Assembly: GCF_000715075.1 (NCBI RefSeq)
Contig: NC_134080.1
Span: 35,010,758 to 35,074,757, forward strand
Origin: Nicotiana tabacum
Lineage: Eukaryota; Streptophyta; Magnoliopsida; Solanales; Solanaceae
Length of the DNA stretch: 64,000 bases
Direction of reading: 5' to 3'
Shown piece after piece: positions 12,547 to 24,733 of the stretch. The translations under genes and the position numbers were made by a program. The stretch's first letter is position 1, and each line of letters starts with the position of its first letter. The notes under the pieces were generated by a model. It saw only the letters and a program-made list of their open reading frames with translations. It was not told the origin of the DNA and made no database searches.

Positions 12547-13686
12547 AAAGATGAACAATCTATTTTGCAGGCTTGCCATGCTTCACCATATGGTGGACAC
12601 TTTGGAGGAATTCGGACAGCAGCTAAGGTGTTGGAGTCAGGCTTGTACTGGCCTACTCTGTTCAAGGATGCCCATGCTTGGGTTAAAAGCTGCGATGATT
12701 GCCAAAGAACTGGAAACATATCTCGTAGACACGAGATGCCAATGATCACAATTCAAGAGGTGAAGATTTTTGACATGTGGGGGATTGACTTCATGGGGCC
12801 ATTCGTCAACTCGTATGGTAACAAATACATATTAGTAGCAGTTGACTATGTCTCCAAGTGGGTCGAAGCAGTGGCTCTCCCGACCAATGATGCCAAGAGG
12901 GTACTAGGCTTTCTAAAGAAGAATATTTTCACGCATTTTGGTACCCCAAGAGCTATACTCACTGATGGCGGAACCCATTTCTGCAATAGAGCATTCGCAC
13001 GACTGTTGGAAAAATGTGGAGTTCGTCATAAAGTGACCACCCCGTACCACCCACAATCGAGCGGGCTAGTTGAAGTGTCTAACAGGGAGATTAAAAGTGT
13101 CCTCACAAAAACAGTGAATGCAACAAGGACTGACTAGGCAAAGAAATTGGATGATGCATTGTGGGCATACCGCACAGCCTTCAAAACCCCAATTGGTATG
13201 TCACCGTACAAGTTGGTATTTGGCAAGGCATGCCACCTCCCAGTTGAGCTAGAGCATAAAACACTTTGGGCATTGCAGCAGTTGAACTTAGACATGGAGA
13301 CAACAAGCACTAATAGAGTCACGGGATTACATGAACTCGAGGAATTCAGGTTCCAGGCCTTTGAGAATGCTAGATTATACAAAGAAAGGATGAAATTAAT
13401 GCATGATAAGCACATCTTGGATCAAAACTTCAAACTCGGAGATCTAGTGTTGTTATACAACTCGAGATTGAGATTGTTCCCAGGTAAATTAAAGTTCTGA
13501 TGGTCAGGACCCTTCAGAGTGGTGCAATTGTTCTTGAGTGGAGCCGTAGAGATTGAATCAGAAGATGGGACAAACAAGTTCACAGTAAATGGGCAAAGGT
13601 TGAAACATTACCTGGGCATGTCTGATGAAAAAGGGGATAGAGTGGTAATCACTTTGGGAGAGCCCCAGTATACGGATGAGGAGTGA
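12547..13686 (+). pseudogene. Integrase of Athila-like pol
   Basis: The zinc-binding HHCC module is visible as [13 protein letters not shown] followed by CDDC. The catalytic core follows with the D residues in GIDFMGPF and LTDGGTHF and the E in [11 protein letters not shown] (D,D-35-E arrangement). The C-terminal part has [18 protein letters not shown] and ends with a GPFRV chromodomain-like fold region. In-frame stops lie at 13135-13137 (TAG, at a tryptophan position) and 13498-13500 (TGA). The last in-frame stop is TGA at 13684-13686. Confidence 0.9.
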
Positions 13687-13802
13687 TGATCAAATGCTTG
13701 CGTCGTGACGCAACGTTAACTCAGGCGTTGTGTGGGAGGCAACCCACGAATGTGTTGTTAGTGTATTCATGTAACTTCATATATTAAAAAAAATCAGCGC
13801 CA

Positions 13803-13935
13803 GCACCGCGACCGCGGTGAACCGCGGTGGAAGGCAAACATTCTGCCTCATATTTTTCGTCTCACCGCGACCGCGGTGAGGCGTAAACTTTCTGCCTCAG
13901 ATTTTAAAACCCACCGCGGTCGACCGCGGTCGGTC
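13803..13935. repeat. GC-rich CCGCGGT palindrome cluster after pol
   Basis: Three groups of ACCGCGACCGCGGT and ACCGCGGTCGACCGCGGT lie within 130 bp, in otherwise AT-rich DNA. The same motif family occurs inside both LTRs of the element. Confidence 0.8.
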
Positions 13936-14603
13936 CCATGTAATTTTTTTTTATTTTATTTTTTTCCGTTTTTCTGAATTCTTTTCCTCCTCTTTTAATT
14001 TTACAACCCAAACCCCCCCTCTTAAACCCAAAACACGACCCTCTCCCCCATATTCCTAATTTCTCTCTCTCTCTCTAAACCCTAACCTCCCCAATTCCTC
14101 TCCTCTTCTTATTCTTCTCCTTCAATCACACAACCCCCATCTTCAGTTCCTCTCCTCCTTCCCCCCTTAAGCTAAGATTCTAACTTTTTTTTTTTTGGCA
14201 TTGTGTTGTATTGTGTTGTAGTTTATATAGTTTTATATTGTGTTGAGATGTAATTGTTGGTATACTCCTTTTCTTCTTGTTTTTGCTTTTCCATTTCGTT
14301 TTTAAATTTGCTTGGTGAAGGGGCTGTGAATTGCATATTTGTACGGTGTTATTAGTGGGTGATTGAATGAAGTAAGTGTGGGGTGTGTTGGTGTGGTAGT
14401 ATACTTATTTGGGGAGGAGCTTGGATGTACCCATGAGGGCTATATGTGTCTGGATAGTGCCTTACTCACAAGGTATTTGGCAAATTGCCCCAATGGAGAT
14501 ATAAGGAGCTATTGTGAAATGGTTATGGTGAAGTCTGAGTAACCATCCATAGTCACATATTTTGCGCACTCACTAATAGGTGTTTCGTTGTATGACAGGT
14601 ACA

Positions 14604-15772
14604 ATGAGCTCCTCCAGGAAGAGACGAAACACCGGACCCTCCATCAGTAGACCGTGAAGCTCCTCACGATCTAGGAGCCAAGCCAGTGCACCTCAGTTCG
14701 ATAGCACTCGGTTTGTATCCAGGACAACAGAGGATAGGTACAACCAGAAAGCAGCCAAGAAGCTACAACCTGAGGTGCACATCATCGAACGACTTTGGAG
14801 GTGGAATGCCCCAATATGTTTAATGAGTTGCGGCGGTGTCAGTTGGACATCTTCTACGAGGTACCAAAGGAGACTAATGTTCAACTAGTAAGGGAGTTCT
14901 ATGCGAACTTGCCAGAACATGAGAATGGGGTTGTGATGGTGCGCAATACCCCGGTAAATGCATCCCTTGATGCCATCCACAGGGTATACAAGCTGCCTGT
15001 GTTTCGGGGTGAATTTGATCCTAATCGTATTTTTAGCGAAACACGGGCCTTGTGGGGCACTCTTCTTGATACTATCTGTGTGCCGGACGGAAAACACCTA
15101 TGAATCAAGCACATGATTACTCTCAACTCCCACTATCTGAATTGGGAGGCCAAGTGTTGGCTCACCATTGTCAACGGTCGATTGTTGCCATCCAGCAACA
15201 CGACAGATGTTAATCTACCACGGGCATTCGCAATCCACTGTTTTATGTCCCATAGTGATTTTGATGTGGCCCGGCTCATTCATGAAGAGATGTTCATTCG
15301 ATCACCTGAGCTAACCAAGGGCCTCTACTTCCCTTCGCTAATCACCTGGCTGTTCCGTATTGCTCGAGTCCCTGAAGACCCTCGGGTTGATGGGAGATTG
15401 CCACTAAAAGCCCCATTCTGGGCGAGAAAAATTGGAATTGGACGAGAGCCGATGGTGCATGTTGATGACTCTGATAATGATTCGGCTGATGATGATGATG
15501 ATGATTATGATGATGATGATGCTGAGGTAGCTGAGGTTCCCCCTCCTCCGAGAGTTGATGTGGCAGGCCCATCACAGCCGCGCCGGAGCACCTGTATGAC
15601 AGCTTTGGAGCAGGATATGGCTGGGTTGCGTACCTCAGTCAATGATTTGGGTGTCCGTGTTGATGCGGTGGCCGAGAGGCAAGTGAAATCGGAGAAGAAA
15701 TTTTTTGGCTGGTTAAGAGCGCTGGGACGTGCATGCAACGTGAACCCAGACACTGTCTCCGATCAGGAGTGA
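14604..15772 (+). pseudogene. Extra ORF downstream of pol, plant-transposon-protein type
   Basis: This ORF lies in the position where Athila elements carry their third (env-like) ORF. The ATG at 14604 begins MSSSRKRRN, a basic Ser/Arg-rich start. The conserved core includes VREFYANLPE, NREL-type hydrophobic blocks, YLNWEAKCWLTIVNGRLLPS and LPRAFAIHCFM. From memory this resembles the 'putative plant transposon protein' domain common in Athila/Tat elements. A strongly acidic Asp run (about 15478-15525) and a short coiled coil with Arg/Lys follow. Breaks are an in-frame TGA at about 14650, a one-base frameshift near 14792, and an in-frame TGA at 15101-15103. I see no signal peptide or clear transmembrane segment, so an envelope role is not supported. 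Confidence 0.65.
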
Positions 15773-17411
15773 GCCTTCAGGGAAGTTCCTTAACCTCACT
15801 GTTCTTTAAATTTTAAGCCATGAGGACATGTCTTCATTTTAAATGTGGGGTGGAGATACTTCATTGTATGTTTGAAATTGTAATAATTGACTGTTTGATT
15901 TTGCTTGTTTTGTCTTGCTTTGATTGTTTTGATGCAGAGTAATAGTTCATTAGGAAATCTAAAATAGTAAGTGACTTGTCCTGACGACGGATCTCTTTCG
16001 GCGATATTCTTGAGGGACTTAGTCGAAAAAATAAATAAATTGGAATATGGAGACTCTTCCTGATGACGGATCCGTTAGACAATTTTCTTGAGGGAAGTAG
16101 TCTAGAGAAAAGACCAAAAAGATTTTTTTTATTTTATTTTTAGGTAGTGTAGTAACTCCCCTTGGTTTTTCTTTGGGCCACGGTTCTTTTCCAAGGGTTT
16201 AGATTGAACCAGATATAGGTAGTTTTGTTTTTGTTCTTTTTAGTTTTAGGTTAGGATTAATGGGCTACGAGCGAAAAATCGATTTTTTACACCTGAACAC
16301 AATAGACTCTAGAGTGTAACGCCTAGCTTCATTGGTTAAATCCTGTTAGAGTGCCTTAAAATTGTACGTTTGTATTTAACTTGAACACTCAAAAGAGAAT
16401 GTCTTGATAACCCAATCCGGAGTGAGTCACGTGCCATGTGTGTGTGAGTTTTACTGTATTCCATGTTTCATATTTGATGCCTAGAACTTGCCCTGTGTGT
16501 TTGCAAAGCGAAATAATAGTTTCTTTTAGTTTTAGAAGTGATATAGGCATCTCTTTGTTGAGCCAGATATATAAAGTAAACCCACCTGAATGCAATACAT
16601 CGTAGTTAACCCCGTTGAGCCTATAAGCTTATTTCTTTGGCAACCACATTGCGAACCTTACCCAATTGTTTGAATAGCTTGCCGTTTGAACCCTTGTACC
16701 CCCCAATAAGCACTTGAACGTAATGGAAGTATGCAAAAGTAAAAGTGTGTGGTGGTGGCTTGGTTTTTGAGTGGAACCATTGAGATAGAGAAAATGTGTG
16801 GAAATTGAAGTAAAAAAAAAAGAAGAAAAATATGGGTTATAAACAATGATAATGGTTGATAATGAGGTGGAGTGTTGGTTGGCACAACTATGATCTTTAA
16901 GTTAATATAATTGTATTAAAAAGTGCTTAGGGAGGTTAGTCACTATATCTAAATATATCCTACCTGTCCCTTAGCCTACATTACAACCAAGTAAACTCCT
17001 ATTGATCTTAGACTGAATAAGCTCAATTAGTAAAGTATTATACTACGGGCAAGCCTATGGTGCATCTTTGTGGCATGTGAACGTTCTTTCTGAGAGTGAG
17101 CGAATTCTGTCTATCTCAGTTCCTACTTGTTTTAATTATCGTTATATGTGGAACTGCTCTCTTGTGTGATGTGAGGGCATGTGATTCACAAAGGAACAGT
17201 AGGTCTTGACTCTTGTATAGAGTAGTTTGAGTAAGTGCAGATGTGCATGGTACAAAAGGTTTGACTCTTGAGGAAAAGGTTGTTCACTACTAGGTGCAAA
17301 TTGTTGTAAAATGTTCATGGTGTTAGTCGTTAAAGGAAAAGCTTAGGGAAGAAATTTTGATGGAGCGTGGTAGATTGCTCGAGGACTAGCAATGATTTAA
17401 GTGTGGGGTGT
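15773..17411 (+). other. Noncoding 3' region and polypurine tract of the Athila-like element
   Basis: No coding signal is seen. Two similar G-rich strings occur, AAATGTGGGGTGGAG near 15840 and AAGTGTGGGGTGT at 17399-17411. The second directly abuts the 3' LTR and is the likely polypurine tract. Two short repeats containing CTTGAGGGA...TAGTC (about 16007-16026 and 16089-16107) are also present. Confidence 0.6.
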
Positions 17412-18680
17412 TGATAGTAGGCTATATAGTCGATATTTACACCTTAATAGGATCATACTTTGTTGTTGTTTTATAGATAATTTGCCAACAAAATGCTCTA
17501 AATAGTGTTCTTTTGTTTAGCAGGGAATATTATAGGAGAGGAAGCAACATGGTGTGTTTCGGAGGCGATAATGTGAAGAAAAACACCCACTCGAGAAGTA
17601 CCCGAACACAAAGAAGCATAAATGGCCTGGGCAAGAAGGCCACCGCGACCGTGGTGGCACCGCGGCGAACCGCAACAGATTAATGAAGGAAGGCAGAAAG
17701 GTCAGCATTCACCGCGGTTGGCCGCGACCGTGGTGAACTGTTCACGCAGCTGGAAGTTTGAGGACCAAAGTGTAATTTCGGGAAAACTTTTGTAAAACCC
17801 TTATAAGCTTTAGAAACTCGCCCAACTGGGGGAACAAGCTAATTTTAGACTACTTTTGGAGGAAGAACAAGTGTGAGAAGATCAACCAAACATTAGAGTT
17901 TTTCTATCTCCTTTTAATTCTTGTAGTTTTACATTATGAACAGTTTAGTAGTTATTTCTTATTTTGTTACGAGTAGCTAAACACTTATCTAGGGTTGATG
18001 GAACCAATTGTTGGTTGAAGTTTTGAATCAAGTTGTTATAATCGAACCGGATTTATGATATGATTGTTCAACTACGTTTGATATGGTGATTAATTGAATG
18101 GGCCCTTGATTAATCGTGTCTAATTACCTTATATTGCTTGAAAAAGAATATTAGGTTAGATAGCTGTTGAACAACACCACTTTTGGGTAATTGAAGAGAT
18201 TCATTACTTGAACTTAAAAGTGGGTTTAGAGATAACAAAACTTTGTTGGGATAATTTAAAGTTGCCCATTGTCAGCTAGAGTAGTTCGAGAGAATGCTCT
18301 AGTAAATTATTGTAGTTGATCGAGAGATAATTACGATAGCCCATAACTCTTAATCCTCATAGAGTATTACGGCGAGATTATAGCGGAAGAGTCAAGACCT
18401 AAACTAGCAATTGGGGAAATCACTGCCCTAGACCTTTTTACCATTGAATTATCTTTGTTTTAGCTTATTGTTGTTTTCAATAGTAGTTGAAGCAGTTAAA
18501 CAAAAACCCAGTCTTTATTGATCAAAAATCTTGAATCTAGAGATTGATTGAGTTGATAATAACATTGCCGAAAAGTGTAATAGATAGGTTAGTTCCCTGA
18601 GGATTCGATTCCGGACTTAAAATCGGATTATATTTACAGCGACCGCTTCGTCCTTTAAAGGGCATAGTTAAGCGCTATCA
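17412..18680 (+). repeat. 3' LTR of the Athila-like element
   Basis: This 1269-bp copy of the 5' LTR begins TGATAGTAGG and ends CGCTATCA and is followed by the target duplication CATAC. It is 14 bp shorter than the 5' copy, partly through a small deletion near 18266 and loss of part of a CCGCGG palindrome. Several CpG sites in the palindromes have become TpG. Confidence 0.92.
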
Positions 18681-19151
18681 CATACAATCAGAGCAAAATT
18701 TACTAGCTTCGAATTAACCTGTAAATTGCCCTCCTCACTGCCCCTGCAAAAAAAATAATAATTCGAATCAAATAATTAAGAGATTACAATTCATATTACA
18801 GCGGTTAATAGACCACAATTTAGATCGCATTTGAATGATTTAGTTAAGGACGTTTAGTTTCGAGTTTCAATATCTAACTAAAGGTCTCTCGGCGACTTGT
18901 ACCAAGCAACCTCTTTCCTATTCTTTAATCATTAACAAATCTTTTACATACATTAATTATTCGATTGTCGAATTGACCACAAGCACATTTGGTAGAGACG
19001 TAAGTACAAAATATGTATTTTGGCAGCCAGAAGAATATTCATTTTAGGCACCCCACAATTCGTGCTTTTTTTTTTTTACCAAGCATTCTCCTTACTGAAT
19101 TTTTTGTTCTAATACATGTTTCATTTACACCTTAGCCGATCTGTATACTTT

Positions 19152-19533
19152 ATTTGAATTGTTGTTACATATCGTTTCATAATGTATCATATTGTATTAT
19201 ATTGCATTATATTGTATTGTATCGTTTGTCGTTATGATGTCACGCACCAACAATATGAAGGATAAATTTGCAACATTACTAGAAAAAAAAAGGATACAAA
19301 ATAGAATTATTATATAAAAAAGGTAGGATAAATAATAAAATATGATTATTTAATAATAAGAAAGGGCAAGATGAGAAAAAAAGCATGGTAACGACGCCAT
19401 CACACCAAATCCGTCGTTCCATAAAATATTATTTTTCGTCGTTATGTAACAATGAATTTAACGATACGATACAATAAAATTTAAAGTAACAATACAATAT
19501 AATACAGTATATAGGTAACAACCATCCAAACAA
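19152..19533. mobile_element. MITE candidate with imperfect inverted ends
   Basis: The left end TTTGAATTGTTGTTACATAT matches, on the opposite strand, the right end around 19511-19533 (GGATGGTTGTTACCTAT when reversed). Both ends continue into ATTGTATTATATTG-like repeats that are mutually complementary. The target duplication is not certain. Confidence 0.45.
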
Positions 19534-19856
19534 GTTGTATCTCAAACATAAAATACCTTTGTTAAAGAAGTTGATAAGGATTTTTAACGTATTCCAAATT
19601 TCCAATACAGTTTGTGTTGTAATTTTTACATATGAATATCTGGAGTTTGTATAAATAGACAACGCGCGCTCTTTCAATCAGAAAGAAATGATTCACTTGT
19701 TCAATCTAAAAAATAGTTTCTCCTGCATTTTTCAAAGCTAGATGAGCCAGTAGATAGTTGGAGATAAGAATATAGAGTTTGAGTGAACTTTTTATGGGAT
19801 TAGAAGACAACACATTGTCTGAAAAAAAGAAGACGAAACATCAGGAGTAATTTCAC

Positions 19857-20243
19857 CAATAATTACTCAACTTATATTTTACTGAACTAAAATGATTAAA
19901 CTATTTGTTACGATAAAAAAAAAACTCAACTATGCTTATATATGTATCTATAGAAAGTTACTAATTTTTTTTGGTAAAAAAATCACTCAATTTTGTCTTA
20001 AGTATCATAAAAAGGCGCTAAATAAAATTTTTTTCTGTAACAAAAAGTTATTCAACTTTTTTTTAAGTATCATATAAAATTTCTCTTTGAATCTTTTTAA
20101 TGACTTCGTGTGATACTTAGGTATAATTGAGTGTTTTTTTTGCTATAAAAAAATAGTTTTCTAATTTTCGTGATAGTTAGGTAACATTGAGTAATTCTTT
20201 TGTTAACAAAAATAGTAAAGTAAAATTTGAGTGATTATGAAGT
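19857..20243. mobile_element. MITE candidate, AT-rich, imperfect inverted ends
   Basis: AATAATTACTCAACTTATAT at the left pairs imperfectly with TAAAATTTGAGTGATTAT at the right. Internal short repeats of the form (G)TGATA(C/G)TTAGGTA...TTGAGT suggest amplification inside the element. No gene is present. Confidence 0.4.
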
Positions 20244-20558
20244 TAACCCGACATTACTAAAGTGTGAAGTTGTAATCATTAGACAATAATCGAAAAAATG
20301 ATATATTTTTATATTTAAAAACTACTGAACTTTAAACTTCATATTTTAACTTTAATGAATGATTTATAGCCATACAAATATCTACAACTTATTTTTTATA
20401 ATTGTGTGTCCGGGCCAGTTTGCAACTAGTTTCATGGGTTCCTGCTACCTCCCACCAGCATATTTACTGACGATTCCGTCTACTAAGGCATGAATAGATG
20501 AGAAATCACCTATCGCTTCAATTATTTATGACTTGTTTTATACATAAATTCGAAGTTT

Positions 20559-20906
20559 TAGCTTGTTTGGTCAAACTTTAAATCAACTTATTTTAAAAAA
20601 GTATGTTTTTATAATGCATTTTAAAAAAAACACTTTTGATGAAAAATAGTTTGTGTTTGACTAATTAATTTGAAAAATACATTGAATAATAATTAGTGTT
20701 TGACCAAACTTTTAAAACGTGATTTTAAGTGTGTTTAAAAAAAATATTTTTGGATAGAAGTTACTTTTTTTGTTTCTTAAAACTGCTTGTGCTTCTATCA
20801 AAATACTTTTTCCTTCTAGAAACTTGGCCAAACACCTTAATTTTAAAAATAAAGTATTTTTGATTTAAAAAAAATTTAATCAGAAAGAAGCTCGACCAAA
20901 TAGGCT
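20559..20906. mobile_element. MITE candidate of the TTTGGTC-terminus type
   Basis: The left end TAGCTTGTTTGGTCAAACTT is an imperfect inverted copy of the right end (reversed: TAGCCTATTTGGTCGAGCTT). The internal sequence is AT-rich with inverted subrepeats. The ends resemble a frequent dicot MITE family, but no target duplication could be read. Confidence 0.5.
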
Positions 20907-21829
20907 ACAAGACTATACCTAGGTATATTGATATCTAAGAATAGAAATCCCACAATTTCATCAAGAGCGTTTGCACTATTGATTTGTTGCATACTAACAG
21001 AAGTTGCAACGGCCAAATTTGGCAAGTATTCCTTCTAAACATGTTGTTTTACCACACGAATCCAAAAAACATTGCGATATAAAGAGGACGTGCATTTTCA
21101 CTGTTAATTTGTACCAAAACATTCATAGTTCAACATTGGAATTAGAAAACCACGTACAAGATAAAATTGAAGTCAAAATATAGCATCAACTAATGTATTA
21201 AAGTTCAGTTATTGTTGCATTTATAGTGTTTTTCAAGATATTTTATTTCAACAACAAAATTGGTATAATTGCTTAATGCTGGAATAATATACAGTGCTTG
21301 AGCTGAGTAGAATAGATACAAATCAATCATTTAACTAACTCCAACTAATTTCAAATTAAGACGTAACTATTAATTATTATATGTATAATTACCAGAAAAA
21401 TATACAAAAATCTAACCAAATAACAATTATTATTAAAATTAAAACTCCTACCTGCACATGAAAATTTTAAAAAGAAATTACACGTGTCATGGGACGTGTC
21501 AGTGGTGGGAACACCAATAAGGTCCTTTAATTTTCAGACAAGACTACCGCCATCCTTTTACCATCACAAAAATCTTCATAGAAAAAGGACCCCACTTCAG
21601 CAGTTGTCAATTCGGTTGCTTTCAACCCGACCCGTAACTTTCCGGGTTGGCCTGCGAAATCTGGCACGTGTGGCACGTGTTGCTTCCCCATTGCAAACTG
21701 TAGTTCAGCGAACCCAGCTAAACAAACCCCAAAAAAGAAAAAAAAAATCGTAATACTAACAAAGAGAATTGGCTAAAAAAATTTAAAAAAAAAAAGGAAA
21801 AAACAAGACTCCGAAGAAAACGTTGTTTC

Positions 21830-22058
21830 GAAGGTGGGAAAAAGCAGGGTTTTGTTGTGAAAAAAATACAGAAAGACAAAGAAGAGAAACAGTGGTTCTG
21901 AATACAGATTTAGACACCCATTTATGAAAATTCAAACAGGATAAGGAATTTCTTTGCCTAAAGAGAGTGTTGGGTGTCTGAAAAATATAGCAAAATTTAA
22001 ACTTTTTGGGATTTCAAAGTGCAAACCCAGTTAGGGTTTTCTCCATTTTCTGACCAAG
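21830..22058 (+). other. Probable first 5' UTR exon of the TFIIS-domain gene
   Basis: A purine-rich, moderately GC-rich leader ends at a good donor (CCAAG|GTAAAG at 22058). A six-codon upstream ORF starts at 21924 and ends at 21944. The left boundary is not determined. The link to the coding exon is inferred from matching leader-type splice signals, with no transcript to confirm it. Confidence 0.45.
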
Positions 22059-22451
22059 GTAAAGTTCTTTGCTTTGGAATTTATTACTTAACTGCAGTTA
22101 CTGTGAAAGAATTTTAATTATGGGTATATTTTGCTTCTTTGGTTGCTTAATTTTCAATCTTGCTTGCATTAATTGACATAATCAAAATTGGTTCTTTTTA
22201 GTCTAAAGATATAATCTTTAAGCATTTTAGGCTTGACCCAAGTTCTTATATAGGGTTTTTGTTTCTGGGGTTAGCTAATTTTCTATGGTTCAAGTTGAAA
22301 TTGTTTTAGGGCTTGAGTTTCTTTCTGTTTCCCTTTTGTTTAATCTGTAATCTCAATTCATTTATTTGCTGTTCCGTTGTTATTCAACTCTACTGCTTAG
22401 TTTTTGAGGTTTTGGAACTCATTTCTGTGTTTTGAAATTTTGTTTTTTCAG

Positions 22452-22541
22452 GTTGACATTACTGCCATTTATTTATAGGGATTTTAGAAGTTTCAGTTTT
22501 TTCGCAAGTTTCCAGCTTGATTAAAGGGGCATGAGAGTCTG
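22452..22541 (+). other. Probable second 5' UTR exon of the TFIIS-domain gene
   Basis: It is bounded by the acceptor TTTTTTCAG and the donor CTG|GTAAGT. It carries an ATG at 22531 that would open a 13-codon upstream ORF spliced onto the next exon and closed by TAG at 27826-27828. Confidence 0.45.
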
Positions 22542-24053
22542 GTAAGTTCAAGTGATAACAAGTTTTTGTTTTTATTATTGGTTGATATATGTATTTCGCT
22601 GCTTCCTGCATCTTTTTGTTAGTATTAAAAATTAACAGTATTAAATTTATACCTGCCAATCTGTTCAAATTTGTGAATGGACCTTTTTTGGCATTTTACT
22701 GGTTATTCTTTCAGTTGAACAATTGTCGATTTTGATGTATAAGGTTTTGATGTTTTGGAATGATAGTGTAAATGCATACTGATTTAGTGAGCCTCATTCG
22801 ACCCCCCGGCTTTTCTTTTCTCTTTCTATCCTCAAGTCACCTTTTTTGTATTTCTTTCTTTTATACCTTTTGTGGTCGTGATGAGGAAGCAGGAAAGTTT
22901 TGTTTATGAACCATTAGTAAGTAGGGCAATATACTAATTACTATACAAAGAGAAAGAGACTCTTTGGTATACCTCTTGTATTTGGAGATTTCCGATAATC
23001 AATAAAATTACACATTGCTTGACCAAAAAAAAGCTAGAAGAGAAGGAGGTGGATGCAATTTTCCTTTTATGGAGGAATGTAATAACATGCTTACTTTGCT
23101 GTACTGAAAGCAGCCATAAACTGATTGTTTTCCTAAGAGACGTGCGGAAAACCATGATGCGAGTCACATGAATAGCGAAAGACTTGAACTTGCTCATGTT
23201 TTCGCGTTTCAAATAATTTCTGGATAGGAAGCTTTGGAGCCATGTCATATGCATTTTAAAATCTTATCATGAAACAATAAAAAGTGTAGAAAGATCTGAA
23301 AGGCTCGAACCTGATATGAATACTTATGGCACTTTCTTTGTCAGAGTCATACTTCAAATGAATGATGGAATCCATTATCCACCGTACATAGTGTTGTAGA
23401 TCTCCTTTCATATAAAAAAGAAGAAGATAGGTCTGTGGGTCTCCTCTATGTGGTGGGATGGCCTGTTCTTTTGAATAAGGTCCTCACAATACAACTTCTT
23501 GTAAGCATCGTTGGTTCAAATTCTTTATCATGCTATTAGTTTTTATATGTACGTCATGTGATCTATTGAAGGTCAATTGATAGATTGCTTATTGTAAATT
23601 TTTGGTCTCGATCTCTATTGATCTTCTATCTATTACTTTCTTCTTTGGCATTTGCTTGACAATACTTATCTTTCCAAAATAAAGTAATTTTATTGATACA
23701 TACACCGAAGGTATGGTAAAAATCAGTCTCGCTAAAGGCTTATTTTATGCTCGCTTAAGTTCACATAAATCTAGATTGTGCACTTTGCCTTACTTAAGTG
23801 ACGCTTTTGTGTAGGTCCTAAGGTGTTAGGGCATGCGCCTCATCACTGATAAGTTCTTCCTTTGAGAGGACAGTACTAGACAATAAATATAGTCAAAAAT
23901 AATAAAATTAAAAGCCGTAATGAATGAACTTTTAGTGATTAAGAATTAATTAATTAAAATATTAGCATAGAAAACTAGTTCCAAAAAAAATATAAAACTA
24001 CATCTCTTCATATAAATCAGAAATTTAAAATGGTTCTGAAACTTGACTGACGT

Positions 24054-24178
24054 CCTTGAGCCAAGGGTCTATCGGAAACAACCTCTCTATCTCTATAAGG
24101 TAGGAGTAAGGTTTGCGTACACATTACCCTCCCCATACCCCATTTATGGTATTACACTGGGTGTTTTGTTGTTGTTGT
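24054..24178 (+). mobile_element. 3' part of an Au-type SINE
   Basis: The block GGGTCTATCGGAAACAACCT, a GGTAAGGTTTGCGTACAC-like stretch, TTACCCTCCCC, ATTACACTGGG and a terminal TTGTTGTTGT are the well-known 3' portion of the plant Au SINE family (recognised from memory). The tRNA-like 5' half is missing, so it is a truncated copy. Confidence 0.65.
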
Positions 24179-24733
24179 AAACTTGACTGATGTGATTTTT
24201 ACTTCATATATTTCATTTAGTATAGTTATTTTAATTCTTTTGTCCAAATATTTAATTATTTTGTTTATAGTAATTTTTCGTTGCACTAAATATACATTTA
24301 TTATATTTCTTCTTCAGTAGAGATTTTTTCATTAAAGCCCATTCTTTGTTTCCGCTTTCTTAAAGCCTTGATAAATTTTGGTGCTACTCTGTGTAAAAAC
24401 ATAGAGAATAACTCCTTCTAGATATTGAAAGGGTGCAATAAGTCCATTAGATTTTCTAAATCAGTTGCCACTTCCATTCGTTGCTCAAAAAGAGCGGTGA
24501 TATCACTTGAAACTTCAGTAGTAGTAATATCAGCCGAATTAGTGCCATATAGAGGGATACTAGTCGAACCTCCGTGTGGGACATGAAGATAAACCTAAAT
24601 CCACTATGGAAAGTGCTCGGCTTGCTCCAAAAGTAAAAATTTATGAGGACTTATCCCAAAAAAAGAGTAAAAGGCAGCTAAATTTTTTACATATGAAGTA
24701 TGCCCTATTTTCCATCGGAATTTCTCTCCAGCC

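Larger units (their letters stand above)
4051..18680 (+). mobile_element. Athila-like Ty3/gypsy LTR retrotransposon, complete but inactivated
   Basis: The 14.6 kb element is bounded by two similar LTRs that start TGATAG and end TATCA, and it is flanked by the 5-bp duplication CATAC (4046-4050 and 18681-18685). Inside, in order, are a primer site, gag, protease, RT-RNase H, integrase, and a further ORF between integrase and the 3' LTR. Domain order, RT sequence, LTR length and the primer site that I recall as Asp-tRNA type all point to the Athila branch. Gag and pol are broken by several stops and frameshifts. The LTRs differ by roughly 20 or more substitutions plus small indels in 1.28 kb, so this is an older insertion. 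A solo LTR of another family is nested at 7262-9861; without it the element was about 12 kb. Confidence 0.9.
18681..21830. other. AT-rich intergenic stretch with MITE-like inserts
   Basis: Apart from three MITE candidates annotated separately, I see no gene. Short reading frames here are AT-rich or Lys/Ile-rich noise. The last ~350 bp before 21830 are probably promoter for the TFIIS-domain gene and contain two adjacent GGCACGTGT motifs (21663-21680), which include G-box cores. Confidence 0.45.

Noticed and set aside
14604..15772. Calling the third Athila ORF an envelope gene
   Set aside because: Position fits, but no signal peptide, fusion segment or transmembrane helix is visible.
21484..21753. 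89-residue frame upstream of the TFIIS-domain gene
   Set aside because: It sits in promoter-like sequence, ends in a Lys run from a poly-A tract and shows no domain.
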